Assembly: GCA_038229135.1 (NCBI GenBank)
Contig: JBBROS010000009.1
Coordinates: 1 to 64,000, forward strand
Direction: 5' to 3'
DNA: 64,000 nt
Origin: JBBROS01 sp038229135
GTDB lineage: Bacteria; Pseudomonadota; Alphaproteobacteria; Acetobacterales; Acetobacteraceae
The notes below the pieces were generated by a model, which worked only from the letters and a program-made list of their open reading frames with translations, was not told where the DNA came from and did not search any database. Both the position numbers and the translations under genes were made by a program. Positions 16,295 through 23,979 of this stretch are shown in pieces. Position 1 is the first letter of the stretch; every line of letters begins with the position of its first letter.

Positions 16295-17431
16295 ATGGCA
16301 CGACGTTTGGTTTGGCTCATGGCGAGCGCGATGGCACTTGGGACGACGGCGCAGGCTGCGGTGCCGCCGGGCGAGTATCTGGTCGGGTTCATCACCGACA
16401 GCACAGGGCCGCTTGCCGCGGCGGGCGTGTCGTACACGCGTGGCGCCGAACTGGCGGCGGCGGAGGTGACGGCCAGCAATGCCATCGCCACCGGGGCCAA
16501 ATTGTCGCTAGAGATCAAGGAGGCTGGGGGCGACGCTGCCCGGTCGATCCAGAACATGAACCAGTTCATCGCCAACCGGCGCATCTTGGCAACGACGTGC
16601 TGCATCCTGTCGGGGATCGTGAACTCGTTGAAGCCGGTCGTTGCCGGCAAGATCCCGCTTGTGGTCTACGGCGCTACCGCCCCGGGCCTGCCGGCGCCAC
16701 CCTGGGTGTATAGCGTGACGGCGCTGCCCGGCCCGAGCGACACGGCCACCGCCGCCCTGGTGGCGAACGCGATGAAGCCCAAGACGGTCGCCTACTTCGT
16801 CTCGGCCGATAACGACGCGTTCAAGGCCCGCATGGCGGCGGCCGAGAAGGCGGTGACGGAAACCGGGGCGAAGACCGTCGCCACCATCAGCGTGCTCGGC
16901 ACCGACACCGACTTCACCGCACCGGCGACGCAGGCGATGGGTGCGAATCCGGACGCTATCATGATCTACACCACGCAAACCCCGTGTGCCGGCATCATCG
17001 CCGCCCTGCGCGCGCGCGGCTACAAGGGCATGATCGTCGGGAACGACGTGCTAGCCCCGGCCGCGATCTGGAAGAAGATCGGCGCGCCGTTGGTCGGCGT
17101 GCCGTTCCCGCTCAGCTTCTCACCCGAGGTCAACCAGACGGCCGAAGCGACGGCCTTCAGCGCCGCCTACGAGAAGGCCTACGGTGGCCCGCCCGACCTC
17201 TATTCCGCACAGGGCTATGCCGCCATCTGGCTGATCGCCCAGGCGATGCACGGGATGGACGGCACGCCGACGCGCGAGGGCCTGGCCGAGGCGCTGTCGA
17301 AGCAGACGGCGGTCACTCACAATGTATATGGCGGACAGGCGATCACCGGCGGCCAGGCCGCGGCCACCGGCCTCACGGTGGTGAACTGGACGGCCGAGGG
17401 CAAGCTCGTGAAGTGGTCGCCGCCGAAATAG
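16295..17431 (+). CDS. ABC transporter periplasmic substrate-binding protein (LivJ/LivK type, Peripla_BP_6)
   Basis: Secreted binding protein, 378 residues. The signal peptide is MARRLVWLMASAMALGTTAQA. The mature chain opens EYLVGFITDSTGPLAAAG, the usual family start, with repeated Rossmann-like lobes (NQFIANRRILATTCCILSG, TVAYFVSADNDAF, ALRARGYKGMIVGND). Three in-frame starts exist (16265 GTG, 16289 ATG, 16295 ATG); 16295 is best spaced from AGGGAG at 16283–16288. It begins the transporter part of the operon, 48 bp after the lyase, so the ligand is probably the pathway substrate. The family takes amino acids, amides, urea and aromatic or aliphatic acids. Confidence 0.88.
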   Translation: MARRLVWLMASAMALGTTAQAAVPPGEYLVGFITDSTGPLAAAGVSYTRGAELAAAEVTASNAIATGAKLSLEIKEAGGDAARSIQNMNQFIANRRILATTCCILSGIVNSLKPVVAGKIPLVVYGATAPGLPAPPWVYSVTALPGPSDTATAALVANAMKPKTVAYFVSADNDAFKARMAAAEKAVTETGAKTVATISVLGTDTDFTAPATQAMGANPDAIMIYTTQTPCAGIIAALRARGYKGMIVGNDVLAPAAIWKKIGAPLVGVPFPLSFSPEVNQTAEATAFSAAYEKAYGGPPDLYSAQGYAAIWLIAQAMHGMDGTPTREGLAEALSKQTAVTHNVYGGQAITGGQAAATGLTVVNWTAEGKLVKWSPPK

Positions 17432-17441
17432 GAGCCGGCCG

Positions 17442-18329
17442 GTGCAGTTGTTGCTCGAGCAGGTGGTCAATGGCTGTGCGATCGGGTCGTTGTATGGCCT
17501 GTTCGCAATCGGCTTCGGGCTGGTCTTCGCCACGCTGGGCATCCTGAACGCTGCGCACGGCACCTACGCGAGCTTCGCCGCGATCGCCGGGTACTACGCG
17601 GCAACGTCGGCGGGCCTGCCCTTCATCGCCTCCACCTCGGTCGGGGTCGCGGCGGGGGCGGCGCTGGCGGTGATGGTGGACCAGGTCGCGTTCCAGCCGC
17701 TGCGCCACCGGAAGGCGGGGATGATCGGCGCGCTGATCACCTCCATCGCGTTCTGGATGATCCTCGACCGGCTCGCTGGGCTTGCGACCGGGGAACAAAG
17801 CCTGAGCTTTCCGGCCGGCACCTACCCGGGCGGCACCTGGATGGTGGGCAGCCTGCCGCTGCCGCAGATGCAAGTGGTGGCCATCGTCTCACTGATCGTG
17901 GTCGCGGCCGGGGTGCACTGGTTGATCGCACATTCCCGGTTGGGAGCAGCGATGCGCGCGGTCGGCTGGAATGAGGCGGCGGCGCAGATCGCCGGGGTCA
18001 ATCCCCGCCTGGTCATCCTCGCCACCGCAGCGCTGGCGGGGGCCACGTCCGCGCTGGCAGGGGTCCTGGCCGGGATCAGCACCAACAACGTTTCCGCCAG
18101 CCTGGGCGAGGGCATGCTGCTCAAGGGGTTCGCGGCCGTGGTGGTCGGCGGCTACGAAGACGTTCGCGGCGCTGCCATCGCCGGGTTGGGCCTGGGCATC
18201 GCGGAGGTGCTGTCGGCGCAATACATCTCGACCAGCATGCGCGATGCCATCACCTACGCGCTCCTGCTCGGTTTCCTGGTGCTGCGCCCGCGCGGGCTGT
18301 TCGGCCGCGTCTCGTTCGTGCGGGCCTGA
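17442..18329 (+). CDS. Branched-chain amino acid-type ABC transporter permease (LivH family)
   Basis: Integral inner-membrane permease of 295 residues starting with GTG at 17442, ten bases after the binding-protein gene. The N-terminus (LLEQVVNGCAIGSLYGLFAIG) and the LNAAHGTYASFAA segment are diagnostic of LivH. A conserved cytoplasmic loop reads SRLGAAMRAVGWNEAAAQIAGVNPR. About eight hydrophobic segments are seen. It pairs with the LivM-type permease that begins one base after its stop. Confidence 0.9.
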   Translation: MQLLLEQVVNGCAIGSLYGLFAIGFGLVFATLGILNAAHGTYASFAAIAGYYAATSAGLPFIASTSVGVAAGAALAVMVDQVAFQPLRHRKAGMIGALITSIAFWMILDRLAGLATGEQSLSFPAGTYPGGTWMVGSLPLPQMQVVAIVSLIVVAAGVHWLIAHSRLGAAMRAVGWNEAAAQIAGVNPRLVILATAALAGATSALAGVLAGISTNNVSASLGEGMLLKGFAAVVVGGYEDVRGAAIAGLGLGIAEVLSAQYISTSMRDAITYALLLGFLVLRPRGLFGRVSFVRA

Positions 18330-18330
18330 G

Positions 18331-19182
18331 ATGCTGTGGCTGTCGGATTGGTGGGCCGCCTACCAGAGCACGCTGGCCTTCTCGATGGTGAATGCGTTTT
18401 TCGCATTGAGCAGCTACGCCGTGATGGCGACCGGCATTCTCTCGTTTGCGACCGTCGCCTTTGCTGCGGCGGGCGGGTTCCTTGGCGTGCAGCTGCTGGC
18501 CGTGTTTGGCGTGCCGGTCTGGCTGGCGCTTCCCGCCGCTGCCCTGGCCGGGTGCGTGGCCTCGGTCGCGGTCTCGCTGATATTCCTCCGGCTAGAGAGC
18601 CATTGGCTGGCGCTGGCAAGCCTCGCCCTGATCCTGATCACCCGCATCCTGGTGCTGAACTCGCCCGCGCTGACGGGGGGCGTGAACGGGTTGAGCGTCC
18701 CGGTCGAGGCGCCGCTCTGGCTGCTCGCCCTGCTTCTGGCGGGAACCGCGCTGGTCTTCTGGCGGCTGTCGTCGTCCTGGTACGGGATAGCCGCGTGCGC
18801 CGTCCGCGAAGACCCGGCCGTTGCATCGAGCCTGGGGATCGCGCCGAAGCGGGTGCAGTTGGTCGCGTTCGCCATCAGCGGCGGCGTGGGCGGGCTGGGC
18901 GGCGTGCTGCTGGCCATGGTGCTGCAATTCATCTCGCCCGAGACCTACTACATCAATATCGCCTTCACGATGATCGCGGCGGTCGTGCTTGGCGGATCAT
19001 ATCACTGGGCCGGCGCGATCGTGGGGGCGCTCGTGTTTACCGCGCTGCCCGTGCTGATGCAGGCGCTGGTGCCGGCAGTACAGGATGTGGCGAACGGCTT
19101 GGCGCTGCTGGTGATCATGATCGTGCTGCCGCGCGGCCTCGTCGATCCGCGGGCATGGCGGGCGCGCCAGGCGGCGAAGTAG
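18331..19182 (+). CDS. Branched-chain amino acid-type ABC transporter permease (LivM family)
   Basis: Second membrane subunit, 283 residues. Hydrophobic helices run throughout. The LivM-like EAA-type loop is CAVREDPAVASSLGIAPKRVQL, followed by the glycine-rich SGGVGGLGGVLLAM and GGSYHWAGAIVGALVF. The ATG at 18331 comes one base after the livH stop, so the two subunits are probably made in balance. It is somewhat short for LivM: the first helices begin at WWAAYQSTLAF without a long N-terminal leader. Confidence 0.87.
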   Translation: MLWLSDWWAAYQSTLAFSMVNAFFALSSYAVMATGILSFATVAFAAAGGFLGVQLLAVFGVPVWLALPAAALAGCVASVAVSLIFLRLESHWLALASLALILITRILVLNSPALTGGVNGLSVPVEAPLWLLALLLAGTALVFWRLSSSWYGIAACAVREDPAVASSLGIAPKRVQLVAFAISGGVGGLGGVLLAMVLQFISPETYYINIAFTMIAAVVLGGSYHWAGAIVGALVFTALPVLMQALVPAVQDVANGLALLVIMIVLPRGLVDPRAWRARQAAK

Positions 19183-19199
19183 ATCGAGCAATAGAACCG

Positions 19200-19970
19200 A
19201 TGCTGAACCTGCAGGGCGTCGGCAAATCCTTCGGTGGCGTGCACGCCGTGTCGGACCTGTCGTTCGCCATCCGCCGTGGCTCGGTGGCCGGGCTGATGGG
19301 GCCGAACGGGGCCGGCAAGACGACGGTGATCAACCTCATCACCGGGCTGCTGCCCGCCGATCGGGGGGTGGTCACGCTCGACGGCGCCAGCCTTGCCGGA
19401 CTGCCGCCGCAGGATATCGCAGCGCACGGGATCGGGCGCACGTATCAGAACGTGCGCCTGTTCAGCGGCATGACCGCGCTGGAGCAGGTGGTCGCCGGCT
19501 GCTTCCTGCGGCGCGACACGGGGCTGCTCGCCTCGTTTCTGGGCACGCCCGCCGCCCGCCGCGCCGCAAGCGCGACACGGGCCTGCGCGATGGCGCTGCT
19601 GGACCGGGTCGGCATGGGGCACCGCGCGCACGTGCTGGCCGAAGCCCTCTCCTACGGCGAACAGCGGCGGATCGAGATTGCGCGCGCGCTGGGCTCCGGC
19701 CCCAAGCTGCTGCTGCTGGACGAGCCGACGGCCGGGATGAACGCCAGCGAGTCGGAGGTGATCGGCCGGCTCTTGCACGAGCTGCGCGACGCCGGGCTGA
19801 CGATCCTGATGGTCGAGCACAACATGCGGCTCGTGAGCGATTTCTGCGACCACGTCGCCGTCATGAGCTTCGGCCGGAAGCTCACCGAGGGCACCCCGGC
19901 GGCCTGCATGGCGCACCCCAGCGTGCAGGAGGCGTATTTCGGCTCGAAGGACAACGCGCCCCGATGCTGA
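19200..19970 (+). CDS. ABC transporter ATP-binding protein (LivG family)
   Basis: Cytoplasmic ATPase of 256 residues. Walker A is GPNGAGKT near residue 36. The Q-loop region reads IGRTYQNVRLF, the signature is LSYGEQRR (a YGEQ variant of LSGGQ), and Walker B is LLLLDEPTAGMN. The H-loop His lies in MVEHNMRLV. The LivG-specific insert between Walker A and the signature (CFLRRDTGLLASF) is present. The ATG at 19200 is 17 bp after livM; the gene overlaps livF by 7 bp. Confidence 0.92.
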   Translation: MLNLQGVGKSFGGVHAVSDLSFAIRRGSVAGLMGPNGAGKTTVINLITGLLPADRGVVTLDGASLAGLPPQDIAAHGIGRTYQNVRLFSGMTALEQVVAGCFLRRDTGLLASFLGTPAARRAASATRACAMALLDRVGMGHRAHVLAEALSYGEQRRIEIARALGSGPKLLLLDEPTAGMNASESEVIGRLLHELRDAGLTILMVEHNMRLVSDFCDHVAVMSFGRKLTEGTPAACMAHPSVQEAYFGSKDNAPRC

Positions 19971-20659
19971 GCATACGCGGGCTGTCGGCGAGCTACGGCG
20001 CTATTCGCGCCGTCCAGGGCGTCGACATCGAGGTCGGTGCACGCCAGTTCGTCGCCATCCTGGGGGCCAACGGCGCCGGGAAGTCCACCACGCTGCGCAG
20101 CATCGCGGGGCTGCACCGCCCCATCCGCGGCACGATCGAGCTGGAGGGGCGGCCGATCGGCACCTTGCCGGCCCATGCGGTGGTCCGCCGCGGCCTGGCC
20201 CTGGTGCCGGAGGGCCGCATGGTCGTGGCGCCGCTGACGGTGGAGGAGAACCTGCGTCTCAGCCGCTTCGCCGGCCGCGGGATCGAGCGGACGCTGCTGA
20301 CAAAGGTGTACGACCTGTTCCCCCGCCTGGCCGAGCGGCGCTGGCAGCGCGCGGGCCTGCTAAGCGGGGGCGAGCAGCAGATGCTCGCCATCGGCCGCGC
20401 GCTGATGACGCAACCGCAGGTGCTGGTGCTCGACGAACCCTCGATGGGCCTCGCACCCTCGGTGGTCCGGCTGGTGTTCGACGCCATCGATGCGCTGCAC
20501 CGGGATGGCCAATCGATCCTGATGGTCGAACAGGACGCCGAGATCACGCTGCCCCGGTGCGACTATGCCTACGTCATGAAGCGGGGCGAGGTGGTGGCGG
20601 CGGGCGACGCGGCCTCCCTGCGGGCCAACCCGCAGGTGTTCGACGCCTATCTCGGCTAG
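19964..20659 (+). CDS. ABC transporter ATP-binding protein (LivF family)
   Basis: Second ATPase of the importer, 231 residues. Walker A is GANGAGKST near residue 34. The family-typical segment LVPEGRMVVAPLTVEENL lies near residue 85, the signature is LSGGEQQM, Walker B is VLVLDEPSMGLAPS, and the switch region reads LMVEQDAE. The start lies within the end of livG, so translation is coupled. With the preceding four genes it completes a five-component LIV-type importer. Confidence 0.92.
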   Translation: MLSIRGLSASYGAIRAVQGVDIEVGARQFVAILGANGAGKSTTLRSIAGLHRPIRGTIELEGRPIGTLPAHAVVRRGLALVPEGRMVVAPLTVEENLRLSRFAGRGIERTLLTKVYDLFPRLAERRWQRAGLLSGGEQQMLAIGRALMTQPQVLVLDEPSMGLAPSVVRLVFDAIDALHRDGQSILMVEQDAEITLPRCDYAYVMKRGEVVAAGDAASLRANPQVFDAYLG

Positions 20660-20672
20660 CGGAGGGCACGGC

Positions 20673-21572
20673 ATGGGGCGGTTCAGGCTGGGAGACGTGA
20701 CGGTGCAGCGGGTCGGCGAGATGCTGTCGCCCGGCTTCGAGCCGGCGTTCCTGTTCCCCGACTTCGACCCGGCGGTGTTCGACGAGGACCCCCAGCTCGG
20801 CGCCCCGAACCTCTGGCACGCGGAGACCGGCCGGCTGATGTCCAGCATGCAGAGCTGGCTGCTGCGGATCGGGCCGGACATCGTGCTGATCGACACCGGG
20901 TGCGGCAACGACAAGGTCCGCGACGAACCCGCCTTCCGCCGCTTCCACAAGCTCGCGTCGCCCTACCTGGAGATGCTGGCGCGGGCCGGCGTGCGGCCGG
21001 AGGACGTGACAGTGGTCATCAACACGCATCTGCATGTGGACCATGTCGGCTGGAACACGCGACTGGTGGAGGGGCGGTGGGTGCCCACCTTCCCGCGCGC
21101 GCGCTACCTGATCGGCGCCGCGGAATGGGCGCATTGGCAGGACCCGCAGGGCGGCCCGGCGCTGCACCCGCAAGGCATGCCAGCGATCGCCGACAGCGTG
21201 CTTCCGGTGTGGGAGGCGGGGCTGATCGACCTGATCGCCGACGGGGACGAGCTGCTGCCGGGCCTCGGCGCCCAGGCGGCGCCCGGCCATACCGCAGGAC
21301 AGCTCGCCCTGAGGCTGCACGCCGGAGGGTTGTTTACGGCCGACGTGTTCCATCAGCCCATGCAGATCGTGCGCCCCGAGTGGAACAGCCGCTTCTGCGA
21401 GGTGCCGGACGCCGCGATCGCCACGCGCCGGCGCATCCTGTCGGCGGCCGCGGCCGACCGCACGGTGCTGTTCCCCTCCCACCCCGGCGCCCCGCATGCT
21501 GGGCGGGTGACGCGCACGCCGGCCGGGCTGCGATTCGCTCCACTCGGCACCGCGGAGATCGACGATGGTTGA
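20673..21572 (+). CDS. Metallo-beta-lactamase-fold hydrolase
   Basis: Predicted cytoplasmic zinc-dependent hydrolase of 299 residues. The HxHxDH motif is HLHVDH (His119, His121, Asp123, His124). Further ligands are likely His in APGHTAGQ near residue 207 and the Asp in FTADVFH near residue 225. Relatives include lactonases of the quorum-quenching type and glyoxalase II-like esterases; the substrate here is unknown. It lies 13 bp after livF, so it belongs to the same operon, which suggests it opens a lactone or ester of the imported compound. Its last eight bases overlap the start of a broken flavin-monooxygenase gene. Confidence 0.82.
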   Translation: MGRFRLGDVTVQRVGEMLSPGFEPAFLFPDFDPAVFDEDPQLGAPNLWHAETGRLMSSMQSWLLRIGPDIVLIDTGCGNDKVRDEPAFRRFHKLASPYLEMLARAGVRPEDVTVVINTHLHVDHVGWNTRLVEGRWVPTFPRARYLIGAAEWAHWQDPQGGPALHPQGMPAIADSVLPVWEAGLIDLIADGDELLPGLGAQAAPGHTAGQLALRLHAGGLFTADVFHQPMQIVRPEWNSRFCEVPDAAIATRRRILSAAAADRTVLFPSHPGAPHAGRVTRTPAGLRFAPLGTAEIDDG

Positions 21573-21672
21573 GCTGCTTGGCCCGAACCGCTTCAAGCTC
21601 GGCCTGTTCTGCTACAACGTCGAGGGCGGGGTGGCGCTGACCACGGTTCCCGAGCGCTGGCGCGCCGGCTCT
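21565..21672 (+). pseudogene. Truncated LLM-class flavin-dependent monooxygenase (N-terminal fragment)
   Basis: The first ~36 codons read MVELLGPNRFKLGLFCYN then VEGGVALTTVPERW, the conserved opening of the luciferase-like oxidoreductases (canonical form NRFKLGLF...GG...VPERW). After about base 21670 the frame continues for ~40 codons of unrelated sequence (to a stop at 21796–21798), and none of the remaining ~300 residues of the family can be found downstream. The ATG overlaps the preceding hydrolase gene by eight bases, the arrangement expected for an intact last gene of the operon. A deletion or insertion junction therefore lies near 21670. Bases 21673–21839 show no other feature I recognise. 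Confidence 0.65.
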
Positions 21673-21839
21673 AGGGGCTCACATGCATCACTGCGGCGGT
21701 CAGCACCTGTCGCTCTGGAGGCTGTCAAAGACACGCGAAGTGGCAAGCTGTCCTGCATGGTCAGACGAGCGGCCGATATGGGGAAGGTCAGCCCATAACC
21801 GCCGTTGCCAGTCGATCGCCCAGATCGCACGATCAAGGG

Positions 21840-23075
21840 ATGCACATACAAGCCGCAAGTGGCCTCATTCCCACGCAGCCTCCAATCGAGATCGTGACGC
21901 GGCCTGACCAGTTCGACGCGCTCGGGCCGGCATGGGATGACCTGTATCGCCGCGCTGGCATCGACAACCTGTTCATGCGCTTCGATTGGCAGCGTCGCGC
22001 CTGGGAAGCGGTGGGCGCGTCGGGGTGCCGTTCCCTGCGTGTGCTGGTGGGCCGCGTCCCTGGAGGCGCGGACGCCCCTGCGGCCCTCATCTGGCCGCTG
22101 GTCCGGGACGGGTGCTATTTGCGGTCCCTCTCGTCCGACACCGTCGAGTACCGGGACATTCTGGTCTCTCCCGGGGCCGACGCGGAGCGCTGGCTGGCGG
22201 CCGCCTGGGCCGTCGTCAGCCGGATGCCGAGCATTCACTGTCTCCTGCTGCAGGATGTCAGGCAGGATTCCCAGGTCGCCTGTCTGCTTCGTGGAAAGGC
22301 TGGGGCCAAGGCCGTCACGCCATCCCGCTACCTCCGGCTCGGCCACTTCGGCTCGCTGGCAGCCTACCTCGAGACCTTGCCGAAGCACATGCAGGCCGAT
22401 CAGCGCAGGCAGTGGCGGCGGGTGGCCGCACGAGGCACTGTGCAATACCGGCGGGTCGAGGACGATGCCGGCCTGCTCACGACGCTGGAATGGTTATTCG
22501 AGCAGAAGCTGCAATGGGCCGAGACGAAGGGCCACCCGAGCGACAAGCTCCGCTCCGCCGCCTATCGCGCCTTCATCAAGGATGTCTGCCGGTCCGCCCA
22601 GGTTGCCGGCGAGCTGGTCGCCACCGCCCTCACGGTCGACGGACAAACCATTTCCGCCGGGTTCGGCTTCCGGGTCGGGGCGACATTCATATTTTACATG
22701 TTCGCCTACGATGCGGCTTGGGAGAACTATTCGCCGTCCCGGCTGTATCTGGAGCGCCTCATCGGTCAGTGTGTGGAAGAGGGCATAAGCGTGTTCGACC
22801 TCATGCCCGGCGCAATGGCCTACAAGGAGGTCTGGGGCAACGCCTCGGTTGACGTCGCCGACTACTTCGTCCCGCTTTCAATCGTGGGGAGCGGCCTCGT
22901 CGCCTGGCATGCGAGCGGCATCGTCAACTGGCTGCAAGGCGGGCCGGCGCACCGGGCTTACGGCAAACTGCCGGCCGCGATCCGGAGGCCGATCACCCGG
23001 CGCCTGCTGGCGCATCACGAGTATGCGGGGCGCTTGCAGCCATTCGGTACCGAAACGGCTCGTGATCCGCGCTAA
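21840..23075 (+). CDS. GNAT-fold acetyltransferase, CelD/BcsL-like (Acetyltransf_6)
   Basis: Cytoplasmic protein of 411 residues with the double-GNAT plan of the CelD/FemAB-like family. An N-terminal segment (VTRPDQFDALGPAWDDLYRRA then NLFMRFDWQRRAWEAVG) matches the family opening, followed by SRYLRLGHFGSLAAYLETLP and the C-terminal GNAT half (VDGQTISAGFGFRVG, FIFYMFAYDAAWENYSPSRL then FDLMPGAMAYKEVWGN). Members are linked to exopolysaccharide or surface-glycan modification. The stop overlaps the start of a formyltransferase gene (TAATG), so the two probably act together. The substrate is not known. Confidence 0.75.
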   Translation: MHIQAASGLIPTQPPIEIVTRPDQFDALGPAWDDLYRRAGIDNLFMRFDWQRRAWEAVGASGCRSLRVLVGRVPGGADAPAALIWPLVRDGCYLRSLSSDTVEYRDILVSPGADAERWLAAAWAVVSRMPSIHCLLLQDVRQDSQVACLLRGKAGAKAVTPSRYLRLGHFGSLAAYLETLPKHMQADQRRQWRRVAARGTVQYRRVEDDAGLLTTLEWLFEQKLQWAETKGHPSDKLRSAAYRAFIKDVCRSAQVAGELVATALTVDGQTISAGFGFRVGATFIFYMFAYDAAWENYSPSRLYLERLIGQCVEEGISVFDLMPGAMAYKEVWGNASVDVADYFVPLSIVGSGLVAWHASGIVNWLQGGPAHRAYGKLPAAIRRPITRRLLAHHEYAGRLQPFGTETARDPR

Positions 23076-23977
23076 TGCTGCGAGTGGCCTATATCGGCTT
23101 CGACCTGTTCTGGCCCTGCCTGGACATGCTGCTCCGCCGGCCGGATGTTGCACTGACATGCGTCGTCACGGCCAACGCGCCGCGCTCGCGCCGCGTCCGG
23201 CAGCTTGCGCAACAGCATGGCATTCCGCTCCGGTTCGGGCCGCTGACGCCGGCCATCATCGCGGGGTTGGCGAACGACAATGCGCTTGTGGTGGTGGCGT
23301 CCTACCCACGAATGATACCGCTGCCGCCGCCGGGCGGTGCAGCCCTGCTGAACATCCATCCCGCCCTCCTCCCTGGCGGCCGCGGACCTAACCCGATCCC
23401 GTGGCTGCTGCTCGAGGCGCCAGAGCTTGCGGGCGTCACCATCCACCACCTCACCGCCTCATTCGATGCAGGCCCTATTGTGGGCGCCGCGCCGATAGAC
23501 CTCGATAAGGCTCGGGACTTCTACACCTACGCCGCCCAGGCCGGCCAGGTGTCGGCCGTGCTGCTGAACGACGTCGTGGACCGGTTGGCCGTCGGCGCCC
23601 CGTTGCCGTCGGCGGCGCAGGAGGAAGGCGCTGCGCGGTTCTGGCCGATGCCCAGGCGGCCCGACTTGGAGCTGGCCCGGACGAACGTCGCCGAACTCCA
23701 GCGGATGATCGCCGCATATGGCCCGGCAGGCGTGGGAGTGGTGGGACATGACGGCGCGGCGTTCACGATCCACGGCCTGGTCGTCGCAGCCGGCCTGTCC
23801 GCCGTGCCGGGAGCCATCGTCCGATCGGCGATCTGCCTCGAGCTCGGCTGCGCGGATGGCACGATCCTGGTACGGGCCGGGTGGTATGAGGCGCGGGACA
23901 CTGGCCCCAAACGCCCCCTATGGCGCCGCGCCGCCGCGCGGCTGGTCCGGGCCGGCCGGGCCCTCGCCTCAGATTAG
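23075..23977 (+). CDS. Formyltransferase family protein (Fmt/ArnA N-terminal-like)
   Basis: Predicted folate-dependent formyltransferase of 300 residues. The core motif NIHPALLPGGRG near residue 90 carries the catalytic Asn and His, and the later ASFDAGPIV supplies the Asp, as in Fmt and in sugar N-formyltransferases. The C-terminal part (AAFTIHGLVVAAGL, LELGCADGTILVRAGW) resembles the OB-like domain of that family. The first helix reads LRVAYIGFDLFW. Coupling to the CelD-like acetyltransferase suggests formylation of an amino sugar or lipid-linked group rather than of initiator tRNA. True Fmt is usually found beside def. Confidence 0.75.
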   Translation: MLRVAYIGFDLFWPCLDMLLRRPDVALTCVVTANAPRSRRVRQLAQQHGIPLRFGPLTPAIIAGLANDNALVVVASYPRMIPLPPPGGAALLNIHPALLPGGRGPNPIPWLLLEAPELAGVTIHHLTASFDAGPIVGAAPIDLDKARDFYTYAAQAGQVSAVLLNDVVDRLAVGAPLPSAAQEEGAARFWPMPRRPDLELARTNVAELQRMIAAYGPAGVGVVGHDGAAFTIHGLVVAAGLSAVPGAIVRSAICLELGCADGTILVRAGWYEARDTGPKRPLWRRAAARLVRAGRALASD

Positions 23978-23979
23978 CG

